Shown: one piece after another, positions 8,062 through 17,319 of the stretch
How positions within the stretch are numbered: the first letter of the stretch is position 1
Layout of the letters: every line of letters begins with the position of its first letter
From: Paludibacter sp.
GTDB taxonomy: Bacteria > Bacteroidota > Bacteroidia > Bacteroidales > Paludibacteraceae
Reading direction: 5' to 3'
Length of the DNA: 32,432 nucleotides
NCBI GenBank assembly: GCA_020049335.1
Contig: JAIFKX010000234.1
Span: 1-32,432 of the forward strand
Notes under the pieces: model-generated
Databases searched by the model: none
What the model saw: the letters and a program-made list of their open reading frames with translations, nothing else
What the model was told of the DNA's origin: nothing
Program-made: the position numbers and the translations under genes

Positions 8062-9819
8062 ATGAATCTCAAATCCAAAATAATAACTGCATTTACTTTA
8101 TTTGCAATTTCGGTTTCGGCGCAGGATGTTGACCGAAATGTAACCGTAGAACGCGAATACAAACCGCTTATTCAGGATGCAGGCAAAATAACATCAGTGC
8201 CCACCGTAACAGAAGCAAATGTACAAAAATCGGCTGCTAGTTACAACGATATTAACCTTCCAATTGAAGTCGGACAAAGTATTCAAACTTTGAGTGCTGC
8301 CGAACTGGAACTCGAGAAACGCAAAAATCCGAATCAGGGCTTTGTACGTATAGGAGCAGGAAATTACCTGAATAATATGCTCGATTTTGCATTGCCTGTC
8401 ATCAATAGTGGCGATATGCGTCTCGACCTCAAAGCCAATCATTTAGCGACTTTTGGCGACAAAACTCACTCAACTTCTAATGCATCGCTTATTTTCAATA
8501 ATTATTATGGGAAAATGGAAATGTTGGCAGGTATAAATGCTGGTTATGAGTATTTTGAGTATTATGGTAAAAATTATAATGCTTTAGGAACGGAAACTGA
8601 TTTAAACTTACTCACAACTTTTCCAACGGCCACTTACACCGAACAAAACTTAGTTCGTGTAAGCCGTAATGCACAAAGTGTAACCTTAGATAATTTGATA
8701 AACGCTACGAATAATGATGGATTATGGCGTATAAATACTTATTTGGGAGCAAAATCGTTACCTAATAAATCGGGTTTGCGCTACGAAGCTGTGGCAAACT
8801 ACAACAAATTTAGTTCACGCAATGGACTTATCGAAGATATGATTTACACCAAAGCGGGTTTTAATAACGTAAATGGTAAAAACCGAATGGGTATTGATAT
8901 AGAATTGAAAAACATGTTTTATAGCTCAAATCTCAGTGCTTCCGAAATTAATGTTTGGGATGCATATTCCGTTTTTAGCATGAACCCATATTATAGTTTC
9001 GAGCGCGAAAACTGGAATGTTCGATTGGGCGTGAAATCATCGTTTTCGTTTGTTTACGGGAAACCATTTAATCCTTCGCCCGATATTTTTGCCGAATGGA
9101 AAGCTATTCCAAGTTCGTTGGCATTTTACATAGGGGTAGGAGGCGATTATAAAGTAAATACCCTGGATGTGTCCATGACCGAAAACCGTTTTCTATTCTC
9201 CGATCTACGAATTCAGGACACGTACACCCCTGTAAATGCTTATTTTGGTATAAAAATAAAACCAGCATATAATCTGTTGCTCGATGCATATATTAGTTAT
9301 AAATACATTGACAATCAGTATTTTTTCATAAATAAAGATTATAAAACGACAGATATTGCCTCTTCAAATCCCGAAAGTACTATTTACACGAATAAATTTA
9401 ATGTCATTTATAGCACTGCTTCGCTTACAAATGTTGGAATTCGTGCAAATTACAATATACGAAACAGCGTAAATGTACAGCTCAAAGGCGTTTATAATGG
9501 TTGGAAAACGTATGACATAGACCAAGCTTGGCAAAAACCAAAATTTGAAGCCGACTTGACGGGCGAAGTACGCGTCTCGCGCAATATGCATGTTAATGGC
9601 AGTTTATTTTTCAAAGGCGAACGTCAAGCTAAATTAGGTGACATGAGTATGACTATGAAACCCGTAACGGATGTAAATTTGGGAGCTTCGTACACCTACC
9701 TGAACTGGTTCACTATGTTTGCCAAAGTAAATAACTTACTGAATGCAAACTACGATGAATTTTACGGCTACCAAGTGCAGGGAATGAATGTAATGGTTGG
9801 TGCAGCGTTTTCGTTTTAA
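8062..9819 (+). CDS. TonB-receptor-like outer-membrane beta-barrel protein
   Basis: 585 residues. Signal peptide MNLKSKIITAFTLFAISVSA is cut before QDVDRN. A short N-terminal segment (VTVEREYKPLIQDAGKI) is followed by alternating polar/aromatic strands to the end. The C-terminus VMVGAAFSF ends in phenylalanine, as needed for barrel insertion by BamA. A region near the end (VNLGASYTYLNWFTMFAKVNNLLNANYDEFYGY) resembles the last strands of TonB-dependent receptors. There is no plug domain and no TonB box, so it is not a complete receptor. It follows the TPR protein gene on the same strand and ends 8 bases from the convergent yggS gene. Role inferred: envelope biogenesis or transport together with the TPR protein; substrate unknown. 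Confidence 0.75.
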   Translation: MNLKSKIITAFTLFAISVSAQDVDRNVTVEREYKPLIQDAGKITSVPTVTEANVQKSAASYNDINLPIEVGQSIQTLSAAELELEKRKNPNQGFVRIGAGNYLNNMLDFALPVINSGDMRLDLKANHLATFGDKTHSTSNASLIFNNYYGKMEMLAGINAGYEYFEYYGKNYNALGTETDLNLLTTFPTATYTEQNLVRVSRNAQSVTLDNLINATNNDGLWRINTYLGAKSLPNKSGLRYEAVANYNKFSSRNGLIEDMIYTKAGFNNVNGKNRMGIDIELKNMFYSSNLSASEINVWDAYSVFSMNPYYSFERENWNVRLGVKSSFSFVYGKPFNPSPDIFAEWKAIPSSLAFYIGVGGDYKVNTLDVSMTENRFLFSDLRIQDTYTPVNAYFGIKIKPAYNLLLDAYISYKYIDNQYFFINKDYKTTDIASSNPESTIYTNKFNVIYSTASLTNVGIRANYNIRNSVNVQLKGVYNGWKTYDIDQAWQKPKFEADLTGEVRVSRNMHVNGSLFFKGERQAKLGDMSMTMKPVTDVNLGASYTYLNWFTMFAKVNNLLNANYDEFYGYQVQGMNVMVGAAFSF

Positions 9820-9827
9820 AAATGTTT

Positions 9828-10496
9828 TTAATATTGTCTTGTTCCAAAAATAGAACTACCAATACGCACCATGGTACTTCCGCAGGCAATGGCAATAAGG
9901 AAATCATCCGACATGCCCATCGAAAGTTCTTTAAATTCGGAGTTTTGACTTAAAAAAGTGACTTTTAATTTATCAAAAATGGATTTAAGATGTATAAATT
10001 CCCTTTTTACCTGATTTTTATCATCCGTAAAAGTTGCCATTCCCATTAAGCCACAAATTTGTAGGTTAGAATAACGCTCTAAACCTCCATTTTCGAAAAA
10101 CTGAATTAATTCAGGCTCATCAAAACCGAACTTTGTTTCTTCGGTGGCAATGTGCACTTGTAATAAACAATTTACTTTTCGGCCAATTTTGGCAGCTTGT
10201 CGATTAATTTCAGCTATTAATTTTTCAGAGTCAACGCCATGTATTAAACTCACATAAGGTACAATGAATTTCACCTTATTTGATTGCAAATGACCTATAA
10301 AATGCCATTCAATATCTTTAGGTAAACGTTCGTATTTACCAGTCATTTCCTGCACTTTGCTTTCGCCAAACACACGTTCGCCAATTTGATATGCTTCCAT
10401 CAAAGTTTCATCAGGATGAAATTTGGAAACACAAACCAAGCTAACATTTGCCGGAATTTGATTTCGAATGTATGTAAGATTACTTGTAATAGACAT
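9828..10496 (-). CDS. yggS: YggS/PLPBP family pyridoxal phosphate homeostasis protein
   Basis: 222 residues, the usual length. The PLP-binding lysine is K25 in VCVSKFHP. Other family marks are WHFIGHLQSNKVK, GLMGMATF and, at the C-terminus, LSMGMSDDFLIAIACGSTMVRIGSSIFG, which forms the phosphate-binding side. The protein binds PLP in a TIM barrel resembling the N-domain of alanine racemase and keeps the cofactor level in balance; it has no known catalytic activity. It ends 8 bases from the convergent barrel gene. Confidence 0.95.
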   Translation of the reverse strand: MSITSNLTYIRNQIPANVSLVCVSKFHPDETLMEAYQIGERVFGESKVQEMTGKYERLPKDIEWHFIGHLQSNKVKFIVPYVSLIHGVDSEKLIAEINRQAAKIGRKVNCLLQVHIATEETKFGFDEPELIQFFENGGLERYSNLQICGLMGMATFTDDKNQVKREFIHLKSIFDKLKVTFLSQNSEFKELSMGMSDDFLIAIACGSTMVRIGSSIFGTRQY

Positions 10497-10532
10497 TTTT
10501 TAAGCTTATAGTGACTAGTTGAAAAACGCTTG

Positions 10533-10560
10533 TAATTCGTAATTCATAATTCGTAATTGA
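10533..10560. repeat. Four tandem copies of a 7-base unit (TAATTCG)
   Basis: TAATTCG, TAATTCA, TAATTCG and TAATTGA follow each other in the 68-base gap between yggS and the DUF4494 gene. It is a simple low-complexity repeat with no obvious role. Confidence 0.7.
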
Positions 10561-10564
10561 AAAC

Positions 10565-10999
10565 TTACTCCGATTTTTCAAATTTATAAACATCCATAAT
10601 GAGTGTTTCGGTGATTGATGCAATTTCGTAATCTGCCATCGTTCCACTCATGCCTTTGAGAAGTCCTTCTAATGCACTTTTCATGTCTGCGGCTTGCACC
10701 ATCATGGTATTCGCAGTGCGTTTTTCAACGCCTTTTTCTTCGTCGATAGTAATAAAATTAACTCTGGCTCGGTACCATTTATCGCCATTTTCGTCGAAAA
10801 ACATCTCGCTAATTTTGGTGCGTTTTATATTTGCCACTTGAAATTCGCCACTAATAAATGGTTTCATTTCGTCAATAATTCGTGTTTCAGCTTCGGTAAA
10901 CGACAACGCATCAACTAAATAACCCTGACTAACTTTAACAATATTGCCATCGTCGGCAGTTTTCTCATACTTTACCTTACATTCGAACCAAGTGTGCAT
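10565..10999 (-). CDS. DUF4494 domain-containing protein
   Basis: 144 residues with no signal peptide or membrane segment. The start MHTWFECKVKYEKTADDGNI and the blocks YLVDALSFTEAETRIIDEM, FISGEFQVANIKRTKISEMF and MSGTMADYEIASITETLIMDVY match the DUF4494 family, which I know only from Bacteroidetes. The function is unknown. The gene has its own promoter at 11045-11075 and lies upstream of yggS on the same strand with 68 bases between, so the two could be co-transcribed. Confidence 0.85.
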   Translation of the reverse strand: MHTWFECKVKYEKTADDGNIVKVSQGYLVDALSFTEAETRIIDEMKPFISGEFQVANIKRTKISEMFFDENGDKWYRARVNFITIDEEKGVEKRTANTMMVQAADMKSALEGLLKGMSGTMADYEIASITETLIMDVYKFEKSE

Positions 11000-11044
11000 A
11001 ATTTTTTTGTTTTAGTCTGTAATAATTTGATTTAATTTATTTTA

Positions 11045-11075
11045 CAAAGGTACTATCTTTTTTTTGCGAAAGCAA
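11045..11075 (-). promoter_or_regulatory. Promoter of the DUF4494 gene
   Basis: On the minus strand, TTG (complement of 11073-11075) and TACCTTTG (complement of 11045-11052) are separated by 20 bases, a good match to the Bacteroidetes promoter pattern. Confidence 0.65.
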
Positions 11076-11085
11076 CTTGCATAAA

Positions 11086-11125
11086 ACAAAAAAATGGACA
11101 ATTTTCTTTAAAGAAAATTGTCCAT
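11086..11125 (-). terminator. Terminator of the small secreted protein gene
   Basis: A perfect 32-base palindrome (11094-11125; half ATGGACAATTTTCTTT) with no unpaired centre is followed on the minus strand by a run of T. It lies 41 bases past the stop codon of the 11167-11544 gene. Confidence 0.8.
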
Positions 11126-11166
11126 AAAATCGTTTATTTTTAAATATACTCACAAAATAAACCTTA

Positions 11167-11544
11167 TTATGTGGTAGCTAAATAATACATATATGAGGTT
11201 GTAACAAATTTGATTTCTAAATTCATAATTTGGTCATTTTCGACATAAGCAATTATAAAACAACGCTTATGTTCTGGGCAAAATGAACTTAATCGTACTA
11301 TTTTACCATTGTTTCGAGGAGATTCACTTATCAATTTGAAATCAAAACTGTAATTCGGAATATTTGACAATTTCAATTTATGATTCTCAAAATCCATTTC
11401 AACATCTAAATTTGACTCAACGGGTTGACCGTAAGGGTATGCATCAGTTCTACTTGCAAACTTAATTGCTTTTGATACGTAAATTTGAGCACTAACCGAT
11501 TGAATGATTAATATTGAAAATAAGAATATAACTATCGATTTCAT
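11167..11544 (-). CDS. Small secreted protein of unknown function
   Basis: 125 residues. A clear signal peptide (MKSIVIFLFSILIIQSVSA, cut before QIYVSK) is followed by about 105 residues rich in beta-strand pattern (VESNLDVEMDFENHKLKLSN, FDFKLISES). Two cysteines (SSFCPEHKRCF) could form a disulfide in the periplasm. I do not recognise a family. It stands alone, has its own terminator, and is preceded by about 260 bases without a gene. Confidence 0.7.
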   Translation of the reverse strand: MKSIVIFLFSILIIQSVSAQIYVSKAIKFASRTDAYPYGQPVESNLDVEMDFENHKLKLSNIPNYSFDFKLISESPRNNGKIVRLSSFCPEHKRCFIIAYVENDQIMNLEIKFVTTSYMYYLATT

Positions 11545-11808
11545 AATTCAAATACTATTAATGAATTTTTTCACTATTTTAATATCAAAATCTATTCCAA
11601 TTTGCAACTCTCTATAAAACAACTGATAAATAGTCTTTAAGTGTTCATAAACGAATAAATTCTTCGATAATGAATAGTCGTTTTCGAAGATTGGATTATA
11701 ATCTGCGTTTTAAAGTGATTAATAATTTTTGCATGTCGTATTTATAATTACAAATTCGACTGCAATTTCGTATTTATTACTTTTTTTGCGATTTATATCA
11801 ATAGACAT
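11545..11808. other. Gene-free stretch between the small secreted protein and the acyl-CoA synthetase
   Basis: 264 bases of AT-rich DNA. It must hold the start signals for the 11544 gene, but I find no exact -7 box, and no structured terminator for the upstream acyl-CoA synthetase gene. Confidence 0.5.
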
Positions 11809-13464
11809 TTATAACGAATCGTTTTCACGAATTTCAGTTCGACGAATTTTTCCACTTATAGTCTTGGGAAGAATATCGACAAATTCGATAATGCGAGGAT
11901 ATTTATATGGAGCTGTAACCGATTTTACATGCTCTTGAATTTCTAATTTCAGTTTTTCGTGATGAAACGATTTATACTCGGCAGCTAATATAACAGTTGC
12001 TTTTACAATTTGTCCGCGAATTTCATCAGGCACACCTGTTATGGCACATTCCACTACGGCAGGATGAGTCATCAGGGCGCTTTCAACTTCAAATGGCCCA
12101 ATGCGATAGCCTGAACTTTTAATAACATCGTCGGCACGTCCAACAAACCAAAAATAACCATCTTCGTCGCGAGTTGCTACATCACCCGTATAATAAATAT
12201 TGTTGTGCCAAGCTTCGTTGGTCAGTACTTTATTTCGATAATAGCCTTTGAATAAGCCAACTGGAACTTTTTTATCGGTGCGAATCACAATTTGTCCATG
12301 TTCACCTGTAACTGCTGATTTCCCTTCGTGGTTGAGTAGATCAATGTCGTAATGCGGATTTGGCAGTCCCATCGAGCCTGGTTTTGGGGTTGTCCAAGGC
12401 GAAGTGAAAATGGCAAGTGTTGTTTCACTTTGTCCGTAACCCTCTTTGAGTTTGATGCCAGTGAGTTTTAAAAATTGCTCATAAACAGCTGGATTGAGCG
12501 CTTCGCCAGCAATGGTACAGTATTCCAACGACGATAAATCATAGTTCGAAACATCTTCGCGAATTAAAAATCGGAATATCGTTGGCGGAGCACAAAGCGA
12601 TGTAATTCGGTATTTATCTATAACATGCAATATCGCTGATGGTGTGAATTTTTCGTGATCGTAAACAAAAACACAAGCTCCAGCTATCCACTGGCCATAT
12701 AATTTTCCCCAAACAGCTTTGAGCCAACCTGTATCGGCAATGGTTAGGTGCAAGCTATAGGGATGTAGATTGTGCCAATATTTAGCTGTAACTATATGTG
12801 CCAATGGATAAATGCAATCGAGTAGAACCATTTTGGGATTACCCGTAGTTCCCGAGGTAAAACTAATAATGAGCGGATCGTCGTTTTTATTTACATTTTC
12901 AATTTTGGTAAATGTAGGTGCATTTTGTATTCCTTTTTGGAAATCGTGCCAACCTTCGGGAATTTTTGGTCCAACAGAGATACACATTTCCACAGTGGGT
13001 GATTCGGACAGCGAATCGTTTATATGACTTAGAATATCATCTTCACCCACAGCTATAATAGCCTTGATATCAGCGGCATTATTGCGATAAATAAGATCTT
13101 TTTTTGTTAGTAAATGTGTAGCGGGAATAATAATAGCGCCAATTTTATGTAATGCTATTATTGTAAACCAAAATTCGAACCGGCGTTTTAAAATTGCCAT
13201 TACAATATCGCCTTTTTTAATTCCAAGACTACTGAAATATGAAGCTGTTTGGTCAGAATAATATTTCATTTGGGCAAACGTAAATTCGCGACATTCCCCT
13301 TTGTCATTTGTCCAAAGTAAAGCTTTTTTGTTCGGTTCTTTAGCCGCCCATTCGTCCACGATATCGTAACCAAAATTAAAATTATCGGGCACTAAAAGTT
13401 GGTAGTTTTCTGTAAAATCATCAAAATTGTTGAAATCTGTTTGTTTCAAGTATTTTTCAATCAT
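11809..13464 (-). CDS. AMP-forming acyl-CoA synthetase (medium-chain / acetyl-CoA synthetase-like)
   Basis: An ANL-superfamily enzyme that activates a carboxylic acid to its acyl-CoA through an acyl-AMP. The P-loop reads SFTSGTTGNPKM, followed by GYGQSETT, the hinge aspartate region YYTGDVATRDEDGYFWFVGRADDVIKSSGYRIGPFEVES, and the C-terminal catalytic lysine in PKTISGKIRRTEIR. The overall layout is like ACSM-type medium-chain synthetases; the acid is not predictable. An in-frame ATG 48 bases further upstream (13512) would add MQLTSFVTLQQLTNLA. I prefer the ATG at 13464 (MIEKYLKQTDFNNFDDF), which gives 551 residues and the N-terminus I know from relatives. Confidence 0.85.
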   Translation of the reverse strand: MIEKYLKQTDFNNFDDFTENYQLLVPDNFNFGYDIVDEWAAKEPNKKALLWTNDKGECREFTFAQMKYYSDQTASYFSSLGIKKGDIVMAILKRRFEFWFTIIALHKIGAIIIPATHLLTKKDLIYRNNAADIKAIIAVGEDDILSHINDSLSESPTVEMCISVGPKIPEGWHDFQKGIQNAPTFTKIENVNKNDDPLIISFTSGTTGNPKMVLLDCIYPLAHIVTAKYWHNLHPYSLHLTIADTGWLKAVWGKLYGQWIAGACVFVYDHEKFTPSAILHVIDKYRITSLCAPPTIFRFLIREDVSNYDLSSLEYCTIAGEALNPAVYEQFLKLTGIKLKEGYGQSETTLAIFTSPWTTPKPGSMGLPNPHYDIDLLNHEGKSAVTGEHGQIVIRTDKKVPVGLFKGYYRNKVLTNEAWHNNIYYTGDVATRDEDGYFWFVGRADDVIKSSGYRIGPFEVESALMTHPAVVECAITGVPDEIRGQIVKATVILAAEYKSFHHEKLKLEIQEHVKSVTAPYKYPRIIEFVDILPKTISGKIRRTEIRENDSL

Positions 13465-13607
13465 TGCTAAATTTGTTAATTGCTGCAAAGTAACAAAAGA
13501 AGTCAATTGCATCCAACAAATTGGGATAAAATTTATTTATTAGGTATAAAATATTCCATTCGGGGTTAAAATTTTCAAAAAAAATGTACTACCAAATTAA
13601 TCTATAC

Positions 13608-13615
13608 TATCTTTG
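13608..13615 (+). promoter_or_regulatory. Promoter -7 box of metK
   Basis: TATCTTTG followed by GCATTCG matches TAnnTTTG. It predicts a start near 13620 and so an untranslated leader of about 230 bases before metK. The -33 element is weak. Confidence 0.6.
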
Positions 13616-13632
13616 CATTCGTAATTAAAAAA

Positions 13633-13695
13633 TGTGGAGAGATTTGGACTGCTTGCAACCACAGAAAAAAATGCTAAATTGCAACTTCATTGCAA
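13633..13695 (+). promoter_or_regulatory. Structured metK leader, candidate SAM-II-like riboswitch
   Basis: A 5-bp stem TGTGG/CCACA (13633-13637 with 13659-13663) encloses a 21-base loop with GATTT and TTGCAA, and the tail contains AAATGCTAAA. This order (stem, loop with GAUUU and UUGCA, tail with AAAUGC and CUAAA) recalls SAM-II aptamers. A pseudoknot UUUGG/CUAAA (13643-13647 with 13674-13678) is possible. TTGCAA, which is self-complementary, occurs three times (13653, 13679, 13690), allowing alternative hairpins. It starts about 13 bases after the predicted transcription start and precedes the SAM synthetase gene. The P2 pairing of canonical SAM-II is not fully matched, so this is a candidate only. 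Confidence 0.4.
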
Positions 13696-13850
13696 CTCTA
13701 TTTTCTGCATCGTTTTAATAAGTCCTCTGTACTTTTCCCTTTTTTATTTAGCAAAAATTCATAAAACAATTTTCGTAACAACGCTGTTAATTATTTCAAT
13801 TTGCTCTGTGTGCATTTTTAAGTAGTAAATGGTATAATAGTAAATTAAAA

Positions 13851-15131
13851 ATGGGATATTTATTTTCATCCGAATCGGTGTCGGAGGGTCATCCCGACAA
13901 AGTAGCCGATCAAATTTCAGACGCTATTCTCGATAATTTTTTGGCAATTGATGCCAACTCCAAAGTAGCCTGCGAAACTTTAGTAACAACAGGACAAGTG
14001 GTGCTTGCGGGCGAAATAAAATCGAACGCCTACATTGATGTACAGTCGGTTGCGCGTGGTGTAATCAACAGAATTGGCTATACCAAAGGCGAATATATGT
14101 TCGATGGTAATTCGTGTGGCGTGCTTTCGGCATTACACGAACAGTCGGGCGATATAAATCGTGGAGTGGAACGTGCCGAACCTATGGATCAAGGCGCTGG
14201 CGACCAAGGAATGATGTTTGGTTACGCCACCAACGAAACTAAAAACCTGATGCCCATAGCGTTAGATTTATCTCATGCTTTGGTTCAAGAGTTAGCAGCT
14301 ATCCGTCGCGAAGGGAAGGTTATGACCTACCTCCGTCCCGATTCAAAATCGCAAGTTACCATCGAGTACGACGATAACAACAAGCCAGTAAAAGTACATA
14401 CAATTGTTGTTTCAACTCAACACGATGATTTTGTAAAACCATCAGAAAGTAAAACTGAAGAAGTAGCCGACAACGAAATGTTAGCCAAAATACGTGAGGA
14501 CGTAAAGGAGTTTTTAATTCCACGGGTAAAAGGGTTGGATTCACAATTTGCCGAATTATTTACCGACGATTATGTGTTACATGTAAACCCAACTGGCAAG
14601 TTCGTGATTGGTGGACCACATGGCGACACAGGGCTTACAGGCCGTAAAATTATTGTTGATACTTATGGCGGAAAAGGGGCACATGGTGGTGGTGCATTTT
14701 CGGGCAAAGATCCTTCGAAGGTCGACCGTTCGGCAGCCTATGCCGCACGCCATATTGCAAAAAATATGGTTGCAGCTGGTTTGGCAACGGAAGTGTTGGT
14801 GCAAGTAGCTTACGCAATTGGAGTTGCAAAACCAATGAATTTGTATGTAAATACCTACGGCACAGCCCAAGTGCAACTTAGCGATGGCGAAATTGCAGCT
14901 AAAATTGATAAACTATTTGATTTGCGTCCTAAAGCTATCGAACACAATCTGGGTCTTCGCAATCCAATTTACGAGGAAACAGCATCTTACGGTCATGTTG
15001 GCCGTAAATCAGAAATGAAACCCAAAACATTCAAAGATGGTAATGGTAATACGTTTACGCGCGAAGTTGAACTTTTTACATGGGAAAAAACCGATAAAGT
15101 AGCGGCTATTCGTGAGGAATTTTCGTTGTAA
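13851..15131 (+). CDS. metK: S-adenosylmethionine synthase
   Basis: 426 residues. It makes SAM from methionine and ATP. The family motifs are complete: [19 protein letters not shown], the hexapeptide GAGDQG (ATP binding, within [16 protein letters not shown]), and [13 protein letters not shown] followed by [26 protein letters not shown] (phosphate loop and active-site lysine). It is longer than the 384 residues of E. coli MetK; the extra length is mostly in an insert near [19 protein letters not shown], as I recall from Bacteroidetes homologues. A long structured leader suggests control by SAM itself. A strong terminator follows. Confidence 0.98.
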   Translation: MGYLFSSESVSEGHPDKVADQISDAILDNFLAIDANSKVACETLVTTGQVVLAGEIKSNAYIDVQSVARGVINRIGYTKGEYMFDGNSCGVLSALHEQSGDINRGVERAEPMDQGAGDQGMMFGYATNETKNLMPIALDLSHALVQELAAIRREGKVMTYLRPDSKSQVTIEYDDNNKPVKVHTIVVSTQHDDFVKPSESKTEEVADNEMLAKIREDVKEFLIPRVKGLDSQFAELFTDDYVLHVNPTGKFVIGGPHGDTGLTGRKIIVDTYGGKGAHGGGAFSGKDPSKVDRSAAYAARHIAKNMVAAGLATEVLVQVAYAIGVAKPMNLYVNTYGTAQVQLSDGEIAAKIDKLFDLRPKAIEHNLGLRNPIYEETASYGHVGRKSEMKPKTFKDGNGNTFTREVELFTWEKTDKVAAIREEFSL

Positions 15132-15169
15132 AAATTACAGCAAATATTTCGACAGGTATATTTAAACTA

Positions 15170-15207
15170 AAACAGGATTTTGAAATTATCAAAATCCTGT
15201 TTTTTTG
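15170..15207 (+). terminator. Terminator of metK (possibly bidirectional)
   Basis: A 14-bp stem AAACAGGATTTTGA / TCAAAATCCTGTTT with a 5-base loop (15184-15188), followed by TTTTT. It lies 38 bases after the metK stop and 22 bases before the convergent gene end, and may serve both. Confidence 0.85.
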
Positions 15208-15228
15208 TATGCTGTAAGTAAAAACAAA

Positions 15229-17079
15229 TTATTTTAACTTAGAAAGATCAATTCTCGATAAAAGAATTTTATCGCCACGCAATGTTTCGCTAAAGAAAAA
15301 TAAGTAATTGTTAACCTGATAGGAACCTGTATTTGGGAAAAGATAATACTCTTTTTTCTCCGATTCGCCAAAGCCTTTAAAATCACTTAATTCGCCATCG
15401 GATATTTTTATATTACCATATTCGTACTGAAATAATGGTGTCCAAGTTGTTGTTTTTACACTTGAAGTTAGTGTAATAGATGAAGTGTGAGACTCCTCAC
15501 GAATGTTTTTGACATCTTTTAAAAGCCAAAACAAATATTTACTATCAGCCGATTCTATTACAGAGCTACCAGCTAGATACATGTCGGCAGTGAGTGGCGC
15601 GTTGTTGAAAAATCCTGATTTGCTCGATTGGTCTAATTTAACACCATAGTTTCGTTTTAAACTGCCATTGGCATCAAACTGAAACATATACACACCTTTG
15701 TATATACGCCCTTTTTTGCTTGTGCTAAAATCCTGTCCATTAATAAAAATATCGCCAGAGGAGGCAACTTCTATTCCATTAATAACAAATTTTTTACCAT
15801 CGAATTTTATAAATTTCTTTTGACCAATAGGCTTTGCTTGTTTGGCTTCAAAATCGTCGATATTTGGTGCAGTTAAAAAATCAAATTTACCATTTGTAAT
15901 TTTCCCAACTTGAACGTTGGTATATTTCAATTCGTCCAAAGGCAAATCAACAGCATCTTGCGTCATTCCCAAATCGACAGAACCAATAGATGCAATAGCC
16001 GAAACACCCCCCAGCAAGCCTGAACCTGCATTATTTGCTTCTTCTTTTTCTTGAGCCGAAGCGGAAGTGGTAGCTACCATTGGTAGGTTTTTAAACACAT
16101 CGTTGGTATATTCTTTAGTAGGATTTTTGGTAATTGCAGAACCATAAACATATACTGAATTTTCTTTTTCGTAAGCTCCAAGCACGCGCCAGCCATTGGA
16201 TGGAGAATTGAAATTAAATTTTTCGACTATTTTTCCAGTTGTCGAAATTCGAATGTAGGTGTAGTTTGTTGGCATTGGGTCAGCATCCTTTTTATACAAT
16301 CCACTTGGTGCAAAAATCACAATCCAATCTCTAGGCGAATCATCGTTGCTTATATACTCGTTTTCATCTTGAAGTGGAGCCGAGAACACAATTTTTTGTG
16401 GATATTGAAAATCAACTTTGTCGACAGTAGTCAAGTTGACTTGATTATCGCAGCTAATAATTTCAAAATTCTGCATTTCGTTGTGTGTTTTCTTTTGAGG
16501 TTTACCAGCAATTACTAATACTGAGCTATCTCGTTCTATTTCATAAGCACTTGTATATATGTATTTTAAACCATCTTCAGTTTTTGGTTTAACTTTTTCG
16601 AGTTGTTTAATGTTCCGATAATACGTACCTGTAAGCCAAATCCATGTTCCTTTTGTTTGTTTTTTTCTAAAAACTAATTTTCCAAGCAAATCGGAGCCTG
16701 CCGATAAACTGTTGGTTACAAATGTATCGCCTTTAAAATTGAACCAAGTCCATCGATTTCGTGCTTTTTCGATAAGTTCTTCCTCTTTTTCGGTGTTTAT
16801 CAAATTCAACTCTTTGTCGTAAGTATAAATTTCGTATTTTATTTTCCGTTTAGTAGTCGAAGGCAAAATATAAACCATCGAAACGGTTTCTTTTAGCTTA
16901 TCGGTTTCAATACCACCCAGATAGCCATTTTTTGCTTTGCGCGAAATTGGATACGATTTTTCTAATACGGCAACCTGAGCAACTGTTTCGTTAGCCAAAA
17001 TAAAAATGAGTGATAGAATAACGAAAGCGATTTTTTTTCGAAGCATGTTAAAATGCATTTTTTGAATTTCTGACTTCAT
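15229..17079 (-). CDS. Secreted protein of unknown function, about 615 residues
   Basis: A signal-peptide-like stretch (MLRKKIAFVILSLIFILANETVA, cut before QVAVLEK) sits about 12 residues after the ATG at 17079. The frame extends upstream to 17169, but those 30 residues look non-native. Candidate starts are 17079 (MKSEIQKMHFN), 17058 and 17046 (MLRKKIAF, which would begin directly with the signal peptide). The mature part is rich in repeated beta-strand blocks with small variations (GRIYKGVYMFQFDANGSLKR, SGDIFINGQDFSTSKKG, DWIVIFAPSGLY), suggesting a propeller-like fold. A low-complexity linker (ATTSASAQEKEEANNAGSGLLGG) sits mid-protein. I know no family name. It is monocistronic and convergent with metK. 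Confidence 0.65.
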   Translation of the reverse strand: MKSEIQKMHFNMLRKKIAFVILSLIFILANETVAQVAVLEKSYPISRKAKNGYLGGIETDKLKETVSMVYILPSTTKRKIKYEIYTYDKELNLINTEKEEELIEKARNRWTWFNFKGDTFVTNSLSAGSDLLGKLVFRKKQTKGTWIWLTGTYYRNIKQLEKVKPKTEDGLKYIYTSAYEIERDSSVLVIAGKPQKKTHNEMQNFEIISCDNQVNLTTVDKVDFQYPQKIVFSAPLQDENEYISNDDSPRDWIVIFAPSGLYKKDADPMPTNYTYIRISTTGKIVEKFNFNSPSNGWRVLGAYEKENSVYVYGSAITKNPTKEYTNDVFKNLPMVATTSASAQEKEEANNAGSGLLGGVSAIASIGSVDLGMTQDAVDLPLDELKYTNVQVGKITNGKFDFLTAPNIDDFEAKQAKPIGQKKFIKFDGKKFVINGIEVASSGDIFINGQDFSTSKKGRIYKGVYMFQFDANGSLKRNYGVKLDQSSKSGFFNNAPLTADMYLAGSSVIESADSKYLFWLLKDVKNIREESHTSSITLTSSVKTTTWTPLFQYEYGNIKISDGELSDFKGFGESEKKEYYLFPNTGSYQVNNYLFFFSETLRGDKILLSRIDLSKLK

Positions 17080-17289
17080 GATGTCTTTTTTTTGTGGATT
17101 ATTAAAAGTGAATAATGTGAGCAAAATTTTAGAATGTGCAAAATTATTCAATTTTAAAAAGGAAAACAATACGACAAAATACGTATATTTGGTTTCGAAA
17201 AAGAATAGCTACTATCGATAATTTGTAAATATGTCGGATTTTGTTTATTTCAAAGTGAATTCATATTTTATTATGATATAAATATTTGG

Positions 17290-17297
17290 TATTTTTG
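17290..17297 (+). promoter_or_regulatory. Promoter -7 box of the 17320 gene
   Basis: TATTTTTG matches TAnnTTTG; the ATG is 22 bases downstream. No clear -33 box. Confidence 0.4.
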
Positions 17298-17319
17298 TAA
17301 GCATTTTTAAAATTACTTT

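Larger units (their letters stand above)
13513..13850. other. Divergent intergenic region and metK leader
   Basis: 338 bases hold start signals for the acyl-CoA synthetase (minus), the metK -7 box, the structured element at 13633-13695 and a T-rich stretch (13730-13750). The open frame across 13634-13825 is not protein-like (long hydrophobic, cysteine-rich run across the leader) and I do not annotate it as a gene. Confidence 0.55.

Noticed and set aside
13633-13695. Classical SAM-I (S-box) riboswitch
   Set aside because: The S-box core (GAGGGA, GAUGAAACC and the four-way junction) is not present; the layout is closer to SAM-II.
13634-13825. 63-codon open frame before metK as a leader peptide gene
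   Set aside because: It covers the structured leader, its composition is unlike a protein, and its first codon lies inside the predicted aptamer stem.
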